From the NCBI GenBank assembly GCA_010015745.1, contig ML978159.1, forward strand, positions 248,001 through 312,000: a DNA stretch of 64,000 nucleotides, read 5' to 3'. The translations under genes were made by a program, and so were the position numbers. The DNA comes from Setomelanomma holmii (taxonomy: Eukaryota; Ascomycota; Dothideomycetes; Pleosporales; Phaeosphaeriaceae). This document shows, piece after piece, positions 35,125 through 45,646 of the stretch (within the stretch, counting starts at the first letter, position 1; every line of letters begins with the position of its first letter). Below the pieces are notes generated by a model. That model was not told the origin of the DNA. It was given only the letters and a program-made list of their open reading frames with translations, and did no database searches.

Positions 35125-35840
35125 TCGACTGTTTTGCCGCTTTCAGCACTTTGTACCATCACACTTCTGTCTTCGCATCTTTCAGTTGGCGGGCCTGCAT
35201 ATCTGGCATCTTCAGGCGTCCAAAAGGGCTTTCGACCCACGTTCACGACTATTTTGTTTGATCACGCACCTCTACATGATGGTGTTAAGAGGTTAGGGAG
35301 GTTCAGGGGAAGGACAGAGGGTCATGGAGGAATGATTCGGCGTTGGACTTGACGACAAAATTCACCACTCTGTATGTATAGTATCGATGATCGGAGACAG
35401 TGGAGGCACGGAGACATGAGTACGTGTACAAGACGTAGCTACGCCAATGGCAGCAAGAAGCTGTAGGAATGAAAACAATTCCATCCTGACTTCGGACTCG
35501 TGTGAAGTTGTGAAATTCTTCACTTTCAGAAAATGGCGGGCATTTGCTCGAACCCGTTCAACACCAACACTACGTCTAAGCCCATTTACATCCCCTAGGT
35601 CCTTGTCGGCCGAGTACCACGTCAAAAGCACATCCACTCCCTCTTAGCCACCTCAAGCGCATCTCGCCCAAGAGAAAAACCTCCAACCATTCGTACACAC
35701 CGAGCCGAGGTACATTGTATCCTCACCTCCGACGCAGGTCCGAGCGCATACCACCGATGTCACAACCGCTCACCGACACTCGCAACGCTCGCTAGCGGTC
35801 AATCTCTGCTTCCGGCCAAGGCTACTTCCCTACCGTAGTC
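35125..35840. other. Spacer between TIM44 and the thioesterase gene
   Basis: The 3' flank of TIM44 and the promoter side of the next gene lie here. No ORF with coding character is present. Confidence 0.55.
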
Positions 35841-36866
35841 ATGTACGCGGCCGCAAGGTCTTCCTTATCGAGAGGGGTGGGGCAGGGTGTATGTGCTCGG
35901 CGAGTGGTCGGCCGGGGCAGTATAAGAGGGTGGGAGGGTAGGCGGGTCAGGTGGAGGAGTAGTATTGGTAAGTTGTATTCCTGCTTGTATATACTTCTAG
36001 AGTGGGAGTATTGCAATACGTCCGGGGCATGGGAAATTTGTGACTGACGGCGATAAATAGCAGAACAACCACAACCTACACCCACTCTCCAACATACACA
36101 ACCACCATCACCTCCTCCGCCACCTAATTCCTCTTCTGCCAAACGCCCGTTATACGTTCGCGCTCCAATCGCCCTCGCACTCACCCTCCTCACCTTCACA
36201 GCGGGCTTCACCATGGCCGGCGCCCCCGCCATCGAGTCTCTGCGAGACATCGCAAACCCACCTACCGATGCCGAGACACTCGAAATGTTTATTCCCTCGA
36301 CCGACGAAGTCGCCGCAATCGAAGAATCAATATGGCAACATGCCAGCACACGCGCGCTGCTCCAAGACGAGAAATACATCGCCTCGCGCCCGCATCTCAA
36401 GATCCCCGAGAAATTGCGCGCACAGAACCTTACGGGCGGAACACTCCTGGGCCCAGATAAGATTGCTGTGCCGCCGCTGCAGTTCACGACGGAGGATGGG
36501 AGCACATTTGTATCCTTCCAATGGCTTGGTCCCGCGCTGTGCGGACACCCTGGGATCGTGCACGGCGGACTGCTAGCGACGCTACTCGACGAGGGTCTTG
36601 CGCGGTGCTGTTTTCCCGCTTTGCCGAATAAAGTCGCCGTTACGGCTTCTCTCAAGATCGACTACAAGGCGCCCGTGATGGCGGGGCAGGTCGTCGTGCT
36701 GCGCGCGGAGACGACTAAGGTGGAGGGACGGAAGGCGTGGGTTAAGGGCCGGTTGGAGACATTGGTGGATGAGAGTAAGGGGGAGAGGCCGGTGGTTTTG
36801 ACGGAGGGGGAGGCGTTGTTCATTGAGCCGAGGCAGGCGGCTAGTATGAGGAGGGTTGTTAATTGA
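35841..36866 (+). CDS. Mitochondrial membrane-anchored hotdog thioesterase
   Basis: Exons 35841-35967 and 36061-36866 encode 310 aa. The intron is 35968-36060 (GTAAGT...ATAG). Splicing joins an Arg-rich presequence (MYAAARSSLSRGVGQG) to a Pro/Gln-rich linker and a hydrophobic helix (IALALTLLTFTAGFT, about residues 77-91). The hotdog domain starts near Met94, which by itself would look like a cytosolic protein. Its active-site block is GHPGIVHGGLLATLLDE, with HGG at about 210-212. The 4HBT/PaaI family hydrolyses acyl-CoA thioesters. The upstream exon, in perfect phase, points to mitochondria with an inner-membrane anchor, as in yeast Fmp10-like proteins. Confidence 0.88.
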
Positions 36867-37092
36867 GGTGGTGTTGGCACGTTAAGAAAGGACGATTTTG
36901 CACAGCATATCTTGGAGTTTTGGGCGTGGGTAGATTCTAGAGCTAGATTTATGCTTCTAATGACGTTTTTCAATGAGCACTTTTCCGCCATGTTGAGAGT
37001 GCTTACTAAATGGCTTGCTACTCTGCTTTTCTTGGATCCTATCTGACATGGTGCTATCAACCTTTGGACTCCCCATTCCGATTCTGTCTACC

Positions 37093-40063
37093 TCAACTCT
37101 TCTTCTCCTCCGCCAGCATCCAACTATTCCCACAAACACAATGCTTCGCCACCCCCATCAACCAACTCGCATGATGCGCCGTATACCCGGGCAACCCTTG
37201 CATCACATCCTCCATATACCCACCACACCTCGTACACACCCTTAACCTACTCTTCTTCGCCCCATCTGCCCCAACAGCCCCACTCACGCTCTGCAAACTA
37301 TCACTCCGCGTCCGACTCGTCTGCACCGGCGTACTCGGATGCACCTGCCTCCCCGTCCCCCTGATGATCATCTTCTGACACACATCCACGACATGACTCT
37401 CATGCCACGCTTGCGCGCGCTTGCTCTCCTGGAAGCCGAGCCAGGTCGTGTCGAAGAACATGAGTCTGCCGACGTCGAGTTTATCAGCCAGGCACCCGTT
37501 CTGGATTTTATCGTTGAAGAGCTGATCCGTCACGAGGCGTTTGGCAATGGGCACGAGCAGGTCCGGAATGCGGCCGAGCATGAGTTCGCGCTCGTGCAGG
37601 TTGCGCTGGGCGTCGGAGAGGTTGGCGCGCTTGTATGCTGTGCGGACTTGGTTGTGTGTGTCGTTGACGAGGACGTCGAACCAGCGCCATTCGAAGGGGA
37701 CTTCATTGACGGCGGCGTTCAATGGGTTATATAGTCTGCGCATCTCGGGTGGCGGCGGGGGTTGTGCGTTGTTGGTGAAGGTGTCTGCGCTGCGTTTTAC
37801 CCAGGCGATAGGTTGGGACCAGAGTTTCATCATTGCGCGGGGGAAGGCGGAGAGGAGAAGGAGGACGGCGGGTTTGTTGAGGTCGTGGAACTTGGACTCG
37901 AGAGCTTCGCGCGTGAGGGATTGGCTGGGTAGGTCTTGGATGGACCGGCCGATGCTAAAGAGCTCGTCGAGAAGGTAGGCCATAAAGTGCATGATCCAGC
38001 GGCAGATACCGATGAATTGGGGTACGACTTCGGGGCGGAGACTGGCTTTGTCAATTTGGCCGTGCATACGGGCGATTGTGGTGAGGATTTGGGTAACGTA
38101 TTTGATGTTTAGTATGATCCACGCCATTTTGCTCGATAGGGAGCGGTGGCATGTGCCTTGGAGACTAAGAAGGTTTATCGCTGACAAGGTCTTGACGAAG
38201 AAGGGCGATCGACCGAGCAGCACAAGATGTTGGCTGCTCATGTCGTCAATGCCGCAGTCGATATTGACTTGAAGTCCATCAAAAAGCAGATTGATAAAAT
38301 CGTTCTTGCGCTTGTCCGTGAGCGTGCCAATGATGCTGAAAATATCATCGCTCGAGTAATACTGGTTCGCTGCCGAGGCAGACTGAAGGACGAGTGCTGC
38401 AAGGGCAGCGGATTGACGCGGATCATCATCGTCAGTGGAAAGGGTTCCATGCTGGTATTCCATCGACCTTAGCTTGATGGTCCCATCCTGCTGCATACAC
38501 ACGGCTATGCAGTGGTTGGGTGAGAAGGACACATGCAGTGATGGCTCAGCATGTGGGAAAGCGAAGCCAGCTTGCAGCAGGGAGGTCATAGTATCGGTAT
38601 TGCCATCAGGTAAGATCGTCTCCATGGTAGACCGCTTCCGTATTTCGATGGTACCGTCGCCATAGCATAGAGCTAGTAACATGTTGTACCATAGTGGATA
38701 TGTGGAAAGGACGACTGAGTGTAATGCAAAGTCGGGCTGTCTCTTCAGCTGGAAGATGCCCTTAGCCGAGACGGGTCCTACGCTCTTCTTCTTCGAGGTG
38801 ACCTGGTCTAGGCTGGAATGGAGCTGATTCTGCTGCACATGATACACTTCCCACCTGACAATGACGCTATGAGAGGCTTCTTGTGGTTGCAATTGGTCGA
38901 ACGAAATGAGATTTGGTGGGCGACAGAAGATAGCTTGTATCGTTGGATAGGAACCATCATCCTGTTCGGGCGTGACTGGTAAAAAGCTGAGATGCGTGAG
39001 CTGAGCAGCAGCTGTGCCCGTTGATTCGGCCCCGTTGCTCAGGTCGTTACTGGTCATGTTGATGGGATCGCATTCGTCTTCGATGCTAATCAAAGAAACA
39101 TGAAGTGTAGGTTTGTCGAAGGGCCCGGCGTTCGCATTACGCTTCTCTGGAGGCACATTCCACGTGGTCTCCACCCGACACAGATGAAGCCTACGTGCGA
39201 CATCATAAGCCGCCAGGAGCAAGTTATTGTCATTATTGGAGGCAAAGGCAGCGTGTATGAAGGGCTCCTTCGCTGATATCAACGGCCCAAGCTGTGCGGT
39301 GACTTCTTGCCAGCTGCTGTCATTTTGCTGGAAGCGGAGCTTCAACTCGCCCTGTCTTTTCAGGTAGATCAACGAAGCTTTCCCATCAACTGGGTGGAAG
39401 GCATCATTGAAGACATGGGATTTGATGTGCCACTTCCACTTACTGCCTTCGCGGGTCGTTGACCAAGCAATATGGTTCTTCATTGTCGTCAGCAGTTTTC
39501 ACTTGCGATCATTGCAATCACCGACCTTGGCTTCATATGGATGAATAGCCAGCCAGTGCATGCCAACTACGCTGTCGACTTCAGCTTCAGGATGAGCTAG
39601 CTCTGCGCGAATGAAGTGCATACGATCCAGCGCCATGGCACAAGAAAACACCATGACCCTGCCAGCTGCGTCCATTACAGCAAGATCGTTGCCGAGATGG
39701 CTCCATGAAAGATGCACGAATGGGAATTCCTCTCGGCCTTGCGGTACCTCGAGCGGCACATCCTTTCGCAAGTCCCATTTGCCAGTTTCTGCATCTCTTG
39801 CGAAGACTTTGAGGTTGATGGTATGCCCATCAGGGCTTATGTAAGCAACACAGCCGTTTTTCGACCATGCGATTTTTCTGACATGTGTTAGTCTTTGTTG
39901 TGAGATAGGTCAAGAGGTCTCACTGGCAACATCCGCTAGCCCCTAGGTCATCGATGCGTCGTGCCAGCCCTTTGACAAGTGGTGTTGCTGTAATCGTCTG
40001 CAGATTCACGTGTTCTGAGTCTCCAAACAGGTCATCAACGTCCATGGTGTAGCTTGCATCCAT
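37093..40063 (-). CDS. MED16: Mediator tail subunit Med16
   Basis: Exons 40063-39924, 39877-39526 and 39477-37093 encode 958 aa. Intron 1 (39878-39923) is GTGAGA...CAG. Intron 2 (39478-39525, 48 nt) has the weak donor GTCGGT and removes an in-frame TGA that would otherwise split the gene. The N-terminal half has WD40-like strands (IAWSKNGCVAYISPDG, FVHLSWSHLGNDLAVMDAAGRVMVF). A helical middle follows. The C-terminus has paired cysteines (CTRCGG, CVCG) typical of fungal Med16/Sin4. Med16 belongs to the Mediator tail, which contacts activators and Pol II. Start MDASYT at 40063 was preferred. Met 40045 and Met 40117 are alternatives in the same frame. Confidence 0.9.
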
Positions 40064-41290
40064 GGTGAATGATTGTGGATGTCGCGGCACTGTGCCTTTG
40101 CTCGATGATTCATACAAAGTAGGAGAGGATCAACTAATTAGCAATCATGTAGAAGAAGCAATCGCTGATACGAAAGACGCGTAGGGTATCACTGAAGCAT
40201 AAAGAGGAAAGTTACTCTGCTTGCGGCCTGGGGTTGGTGAGGTTCCCACCCGGCAGAGAGTGAGAGGTTCGTGCTACAAACTGTGGTTGGAGAGACTCGA
40301 CATGGGTCAACGGCAACAAGCGAGGCGCTAATCTCAGTAGCGTCAACAGCCTCGTTGTTTGGCGTGTACCGTTCGTGCGTCCTTCGTGCTCGTTCTCAAG
40401 ATCAACCCAGACATTCCCAGCACAGGTCGCTGAGTGGTAGACAAGGACCCTATCTGGTAGAATCTGAGGACTCCAGTCGTGATAGCCTCGCGCTCTTCAC
40501 TATACAAATGAGAAATGTCAAGTCTTCGGGACGCAGTACGCTCACACGGGGCGTGCTTTGTGGCTGCTGGAGGACAATGAGGTGTGCTGCCCAAATTGAA
40601 GTCTGAACGAACAATCACTGCTTGATCTGAAGATTGTTGGCTGCCAAAGTATCACCTGCTGCTGTGCATGTTCTTCGAGTGCGGTTTGTCTCATTGTGGC
40701 CGTGATCTCGCAGGTTCCAGACTAAATGATAGTGTTCCGTCCGGCAGGTAAACAGACGCAAGTGTTTGGGACTGGTGTTCGCAGGCTTGGCATGGTCATT
40801 CAAGGTTCCCGGCAGCCCTCGTCGCAACACGAACCGACCTCCAGCCTCCTCATTCACGTTCATCCTCACCACGAGCGCGCCCGCGTTCGTCGCATACGCG
40901 CACCCGTCCTGTAATAGTCGCGTTTTCTTCGTCGGTCACAATGCCCTAGCGTCGGATCCAGGAACGACGGATTTCCTCGAGCGGAGATCCAACCACCAGC
41001 GGCGACAGCAGCCACCCACAGTCCTCATTGTGTGCTTCTGGACGCCTATATTCCTGTCCTCTATCCCCAGCACGCCGCTCGTTATTCGGAAAATACTGTA
41101 GACGTGTATGCAGAGGTCGCTTGTGGTCTTTATTGTGTTTATTGAAGCCGCGGTTCTAAGCGCGCAGCATCCCTGAGTTGAGAGGACGCACCACGACACG
41201 CCCACGTCGAGTCTTCCCCACGGCACCCGATCGTCGCTTCCTATTGTTGTACACACGCGGCTACATTCACAACGCGCTGTCCCCTTCACC
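40064..41290. other. Divergent promoter region, MED16 / sirtuin
   Basis: About 1.2 kb contains only short overlapping open frames. The last 100 bp is a CA-rich 5'-UTR-like stretch before the sirtuin ATG. No gene is seen. Confidence 0.55.
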
Positions 41291-43312
41291 ATGGACTACG
41301 CGACACCAAACGATGAACCGAGCTCGCCGCTCTCCTCAGCACCTGCCTCCGATGCAGGTGGCTCTGATTCCGAGCTTTCGTTGCTCTCGCGTTCTCCAAC
41401 ACCACCCTCTGAGGTTGATCGATCCTTCGCTAAGCGGCACTCATACATCTCCCTGTCCTCCTCTCGAAGGTCATCAACCAAGACCTCTCCTGCTCCCGAA
41501 GACATGCCTTCACCGCCCTCTAGCAACGACGATGACGCGCGCCCACGCAAGCGGAGAAAGCTCACGGACCCCAAGGAGCATACGACGGAGCGCCTCGACC
41601 TTTCGAACGTAGACATCAGCGAGGAAGAACAGCCGCAGCTGCAGCGCTTGCTAAATGTGCTGCACAAGAAGCGAAAGATTGTGGTCATTGCTGGTGCAGG
41701 CATTTCTGTGTCGGCTGGCATTCCCGACTTCCGATCCGCAACCGGACTTTTCAACAGCCTCAAGAAGGAGCACAAGCTCAAATCCTCGGGTAAGGACCTC
41801 TTCGACGCGTCTGTTTACCAGGACAACGACTCCACCTCGACGTTTCATGATATGGTCCGCACCCTATCGCAGCATACCAAGTCTGCACAACCTACTGCAT
41901 TCCACCACCTTCTCGCAACACTCGCACAGGAAGGACGCCTCATGCGCCTGTACACGCAGAACGTCGACGGCATCGACACTTCTCTTCCTCCATTAAGCAC
42001 CCAAATTCCTTTCCCAAAGAAGGGACCTTGGCCCAAGACTGTGCAGGTGCATGGAGGGCTCGACTACATGGTGTGCTCAAAGTGTCACGCGTTATCGCCA
42101 TTCGATGCGGAGATGTTCAATGGACCCACACCACCACCATGTCCGAGCTGCGTGGAGACGGACAACGTTCGTCTAGCAGTGGACAAGCGAAGCCACGGTA
42201 TTGGGAGACTCCGGCCGCGAATGGTTCTCTACAACGAGCACAACCCAGACGACGAAGCTATTGGGTCATGTGCCGCAGCCGACATGCGTTTGCGACCTGA
42301 CGCCGTCATTGTGGCTGGAACGACCTTGAAAGTGCCCGGCGTGCGAAGAATCGCACGCGAAATGTGCAAGATCGTGCGAGATCGAAGAGATGGCGTTGCG
42401 GTGTGGATCAACAATGACCCCGAACCATTAGGTAAAGAATTGGAAGATGCATGGGACTTGGTAGTCAAAGGACCCTGCGATGAGGTTGCTCGTCATGCCA
42501 ATATGCGACGATGGGATGATCTGATGGAATACAAGGAGATCACAGATGCCGATTTGAGCAAGATCAAGGAGAAGCAGAAGGCAGAGGTGGTTGTTGGCAC
42601 ACCCAAGAGACCTGAAGTACTCCGCAATGCAGGACAGCTGACTCCAGGTCAAAGTCCTCGCATGCTACCAATCAGGCCAGAGCAGATCACTCCATCCAAG
42701 AAGGGGACCAAACGAAAATCGGACGCACAACTGGATCTGTTCGGCAAGATGGCAACGAAAGCACCCGTCAGGAAACCCCAACAGCAGACGAAGAAAGCTA
42801 CAACTGGGAAGGGCAGAGGCAAGAAGGAGCCCAAGAAAGAAATGCCTGGAATCAACGCCGTCTTCAAAGCTACCAAGAACACTGCAAGGCCTACTGGCAA
42901 GAAGGAGGCTAAGGCTCCCAACGCCGCTCAAAAGCCCATCAAGACTGAGCATAGCGCGCAGCCTCAGCCAGCTCCTCAAGAGAACTTTATGAGCACACTC
43001 CACGTCCAAAAGAGGCAGTCGCCGATAACGCCGAAGAAGGGAGCGCGTGTTACCAAGTTCAAACCTGATCACGTTATGCTTCCTCTGTCGGACGCCGACC
43101 GTCGCAACAATGCCTCACCCAAACGTCCTGAGGTAGAGAGCTTCACACCGACGAAGCCTCGCACGCCTAGTGAGCAGCTGCGAGAAGAGATTGCGTTTGC
43201 CTTTTCAACGTCACCCACGAGCGATTCTCGTCCCTCCACAGCAAGCTCGCAGAGACACGAGATCGAGAGGCCTAATTCCATTCCCCACAACATGAGCAAT
43301 CTTCTGTGTTAG
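41291..43312 (+). CDS. Hst3/Hst4-type sirtuin (NAD-dependent histone deacetylase)
   Basis: This intronless ORF encodes 673 aa from ATG 41291 (CACCATGG). The NAD-binding block is GAGISVSAGIPDFRS (about residue 135), then TQNVDGID and the catalytic His in QVHGG (about 253). Zinc ligands are CSKC and CPSC. The C-terminal sirtuin part (GTTLKVPGVRRIAREMC, VWINNDPEPLG) is of the Hst3/Hst4 group, whose members deacetylate H3K56 after S phase. The remaining 250 residues are basic, Lys/Pro-rich and probably disordered, fitting a nuclear protein. The related Aspergillus enzyme HstD affects secondary metabolism, but nothing in this window links to that. Confidence 0.92.
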   Translation: MDYATPNDEPSSPLSSAPASDAGGSDSELSLLSRSPTPPSEVDRSFAKRHSYISLSSSRRSSTKTSPAPEDMPSPPSSNDDDARPRKRRKLTDPKEHTTERLDLSNVDISEEEQPQLQRLLNVLHKKRKIVVIAGAGISVSAGIPDFRSATGLFNSLKKEHKLKSSGKDLFDASVYQDNDSTSTFHDMVRTLSQHTKSAQPTAFHHLLATLAQEGRLMRLYTQNVDGIDTSLPPLSTQIPFPKKGPWPKTVQVHGGLDYMVCSKCHALSPFDAEMFNGPTPPPCPSCVETDNVRLAVDKRSHGIGRLRPRMVLYNEHNPDDEAIGSCAAADMRLRPDAVIVAGTTLKVPGVRRIAREMCKIVRDRRDGVAVWINNDPEPLGKELEDAWDLVVKGPCDEVARHANMRRWDDLMEYKEITDADLSKIKEKQKAEVVVGTPKRPEVLRNAGQLTPGQSPRMLPIRPEQITPSKKGTKRKSDAQLDLFGKMATKAPVRKPQQQTKKATTGKGRGKKEPKKEMPGINAVFKATKNTARPTGKKEAKAPNAAQKPIKTEHSAQPQPAPQENFMSTLHVQKRQSPITPKKGARVTKFKPDHVMLPLSDADRRNNASPKRPEVESFTPTKPRTPSEQLREEIAFAFSTSPTSDSRPSTASSQRHEIERPNSIPHNMSNLLC

Positions 43313-43345
43313 ATTTTCCGCATCGCTTGGCGTTGGAGGCAGCAA

Positions 43346-43591
43346 TCATGGTATAATTGCATGCAAGGCGTTTCTATTCGAGAGGGATCTCCGAATGTAC
43401 GCATAGTGCTTCTTTTCTGGATTTGCATCCTTATCTTCTGGCTGCACGATACCCATGTGGACGAACGGTCCCAGTAGGTACTCTTTTGTTAGCTCATTCG
43501 TAGGTGATATGTAGGCTTTCGGCTTCGGCTGTTGTTGCCTCCCAATCGATGATAGTTGTTCTGAGATTCGATCAAAGCCATGTGATGCCAT
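43346..43591 (-). CDS. Small hypothetical protein (81 aa)
   Basis: An ORF begins at an ATG in good context (TCACAATGGC, 43591). It encodes MASHGFDRISEQLSSIGRQ... and ends SNRNALHAIIP. There is no signal peptide, membrane segment or known motif. The composition is non-repetitive and looks folded. It is convergent with the sirtuin gene, 33 bp from its stop. An upstream in-frame ATG adds 4 residues. I do not recognise the family. Confidence 0.45.
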   Translation of the reverse strand: MASHGFDRISEQLSSIGRQQQPKPKAYISPTNELTKEYLLGPFVHMGIVQPEDKDANPEKKHYAYIRRSLSNRNALHAIIP

Positions 43592-44028
43592 TGTGACAGT
43601 CAACGCTGGAATGCACCTCTTGCAGGAGCCTCAATAAACAGAAGCTATACTGCCAATATGTCTAATATCCAAAATTGGTTTTGGGCATGGTTTTGCGCAC
43701 ATGCTTGCGCGTTTGAGTCGCGTTTTCGTAGCACTAGCGCCATCTTGGCAGATGGGCGACTCCTGCTGACGACCATGTCCAAATAACATGAATTGTACAC
43801 CTTACAACCTTTTCCGTTCTGCGCAACTTATCATTCCCTTCCTACCTCACTGTTCACGCGCGTGACATCTCTTTGCTCATTGCTCTCGGTGTGTATCAAT
43901 CACGCAAGTCACGAGGCTTCAACAGTTGTCACTGTGCGCATGGCAGTAGGACAACTACTCCTCAGGCCTCATCCGATTAGGATAGTGTCAGAAATCCTGA
44001 ACTGAGAGAGATTTGGAACGATCAGGCG
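43592..44028. other. Spacer before the PI-PLC gene
   Basis: A short divergent promoter region. No gene is seen. Confidence 0.5.
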
Positions 44029-45546
44029 ATGTCAGCACCCATCACCATAAGGAATTTGACAGCGACATCTATCTCTATCAAGCGCGTTGAGCATTTTGAG
44101 GATCCGAATGCGCAACAATCCAAGGCCAGTGGCTACTTGTTCAGCTCCAGACATACGACACCCGCGGCACCATCACTCACGAAACTTGGCGAGCATGCTG
44201 AGAGCTTCACGTATCAAGATCTCGATGTTGATCTAGCCCCGTTCGAGTCCTACACACTTCACATAAAAGAACAGAGGCGCAGTAACAATGCCGGAACAAC
44301 AACAAACGATGCGCTGCGACTCACTATTGAGAGCATGGAGGGTCATCGTCATCGCATTGGTACCCAGCCCTCGTATACACAAAAGTCCTCACAGCCGTCT
44401 CTACCATTGTCGGGCACCTCCTCAGCGACTTACACGGCACTCTTCCACCCCTCAAGACCGACGGCTCACCTGACCATCCACTCCCATCGTTCCTTCGACT
44501 ACACGAATTGGATGTCGACACTCCCGGCAAATCTCCCTCTCTCCGCTATTAGCATTCCTGGGACACACAACTCCCATACTCATTACCGCGCCTTACCATC
44601 CGTACGCTGTCAAGTCGTGGATATTGCAATGCAGCTCGCAAACGGCATCCGATTTCTCGACATCCGGTTGCAACCTGTCCAGGCCACCGACACTACCAAG
44701 AAAGACCTCTACCTTGTTCACGGCGCTTTCCCGGTCAGTCTCACAGGGCCCAAATACTTCGCTCCAATCGTCCAAACATGCTATGCCTTCCTCTCCACCC
44801 ACCCCAGCGAAACAATCCTCATCAGCCTAAAACGCGAAGGCGTGGGTGGCTCCACTGACGAACACTTCGCCCAGATTCTAGAAGAGCACTACATCAAACC
44901 CAACGCATCAAAATGGTACACCGACACACACATCCCCTACCTCAGCGCCACACGCGGCAAACTAGTCCTCGTCCGCCGCTACACACAACCATCCCACGCC
45001 AAACCCCTCGGGCTGGACGCAACGTCCTGGCCATACAACGCTACACACGCGCTCTTCCCTTCTCCGCAGGCGAACTTTTGTTTGCAAGATTTCTGCGAAA
45101 TCCTCGTCCCAGGAAGTATACCGACCAAAATTCAAGTCAGCAACGAGCACCTCGTCCGCGCAGCGGAGTGCCAACATCACATCCCTGGCGTCACGACTGA
45201 TATGCGGAATCCGGTGCCGCCGGGCCCGCTGTATTTGAACTTTCTGAGCGGGAGTAATTTCTGGAATAGGAGGTGTTGGCCTGAAAATATTGCTAGGGAA
45301 GTTAATCGGGGGACGGAGGAGTGGTTGTGTGTAGGGCATCATTTGGATTCGCCCGAGGGTAATACGAGGACTCCTGAGCGGTTGGATGAAATAGGTGGGG
45401 GAGGCGTGAGGAGGAAGAAAGCGGGGGATGGAGGGACGGGGATTGTGGTTATGGATTGTGTGGGGGAGAGTGGGAATTGGGATTTGGTTAGGTTGGTGGT
45501 TGGGATGAATATTGGTGTTTTGGAAAAGTGTCGTGGGAAGGTGTAA
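44029..45546 (+). CDS. PI-PLC X-domain protein
   Basis: This intronless ORF encodes 505 aa. The first 150 or so residues form a beta-rich region unlike a PH or C2 domain. The X-like catalytic barrel follows: the first catalytic His is in ISIPGTHNSHTH and the second in LYLVHGAFP, with IRFLDIRLQP between them. This layout (only an X domain, no Y domain or EF-hands) matches the bacterial-type phosphatidylinositol phospholipase C group found in many ascomycetes. The family cleaves PI or GPI anchors without Ca2+. There is no obvious signal peptide, so a cytosolic site is likely. The last 100 residues are Gly/Arg-rich. Confidence 0.85.
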   Translation: MSAPITIRNLTATSISIKRVEHFEDPNAQQSKASGYLFSSRHTTPAAPSLTKLGEHAESFTYQDLDVDLAPFESYTLHIKEQRRSNNAGTTTNDALRLTIESMEGHRHRIGTQPSYTQKSSQPSLPLSGTSSATYTALFHPSRPTAHLTIHSHRSFDYTNWMSTLPANLPLSAISIPGTHNSHTHYRALPSVRCQVVDIAMQLANGIRFLDIRLQPVQATDTTKKDLYLVHGAFPVSLTGPKYFAPIVQTCYAFLSTHPSETILISLKREGVGGSTDEHFAQILEEHYIKPNASKWYTDTHIPYLSATRGKLVLVRRYTQPSHAKPLGLDATSWPYNATHALFPSPQANFCLQDFCEILVPGSIPTKIQVSNEHLVRAAECQHHIPGVTTDMRNPVPPGPLYLNFLSGSNFWNRRCWPENIAREVNRGTEEWLCVGHHLDSPEGNTRTPERLDEIGGGGVRRKKAGDGGTGIVVMDCVGESGNWDLVRLVVGMNIGVLEKCRGKV

Positions 45547-45646
45547 TATATACAGCGAAAACATACCATCTCCTCGCGCGGATGGTGCACATATACACAG
45601 ACACATATCATACAACCACCAGCGCCCCATTCTATGATTCATGCGC

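Noticed and set aside
35822..36655. 277-codon minus-strand frame over the thioesterase
   Set aside because: It is the antisense of a clear hotdog enzyme. The high GC third positions keep the opposite frame open.
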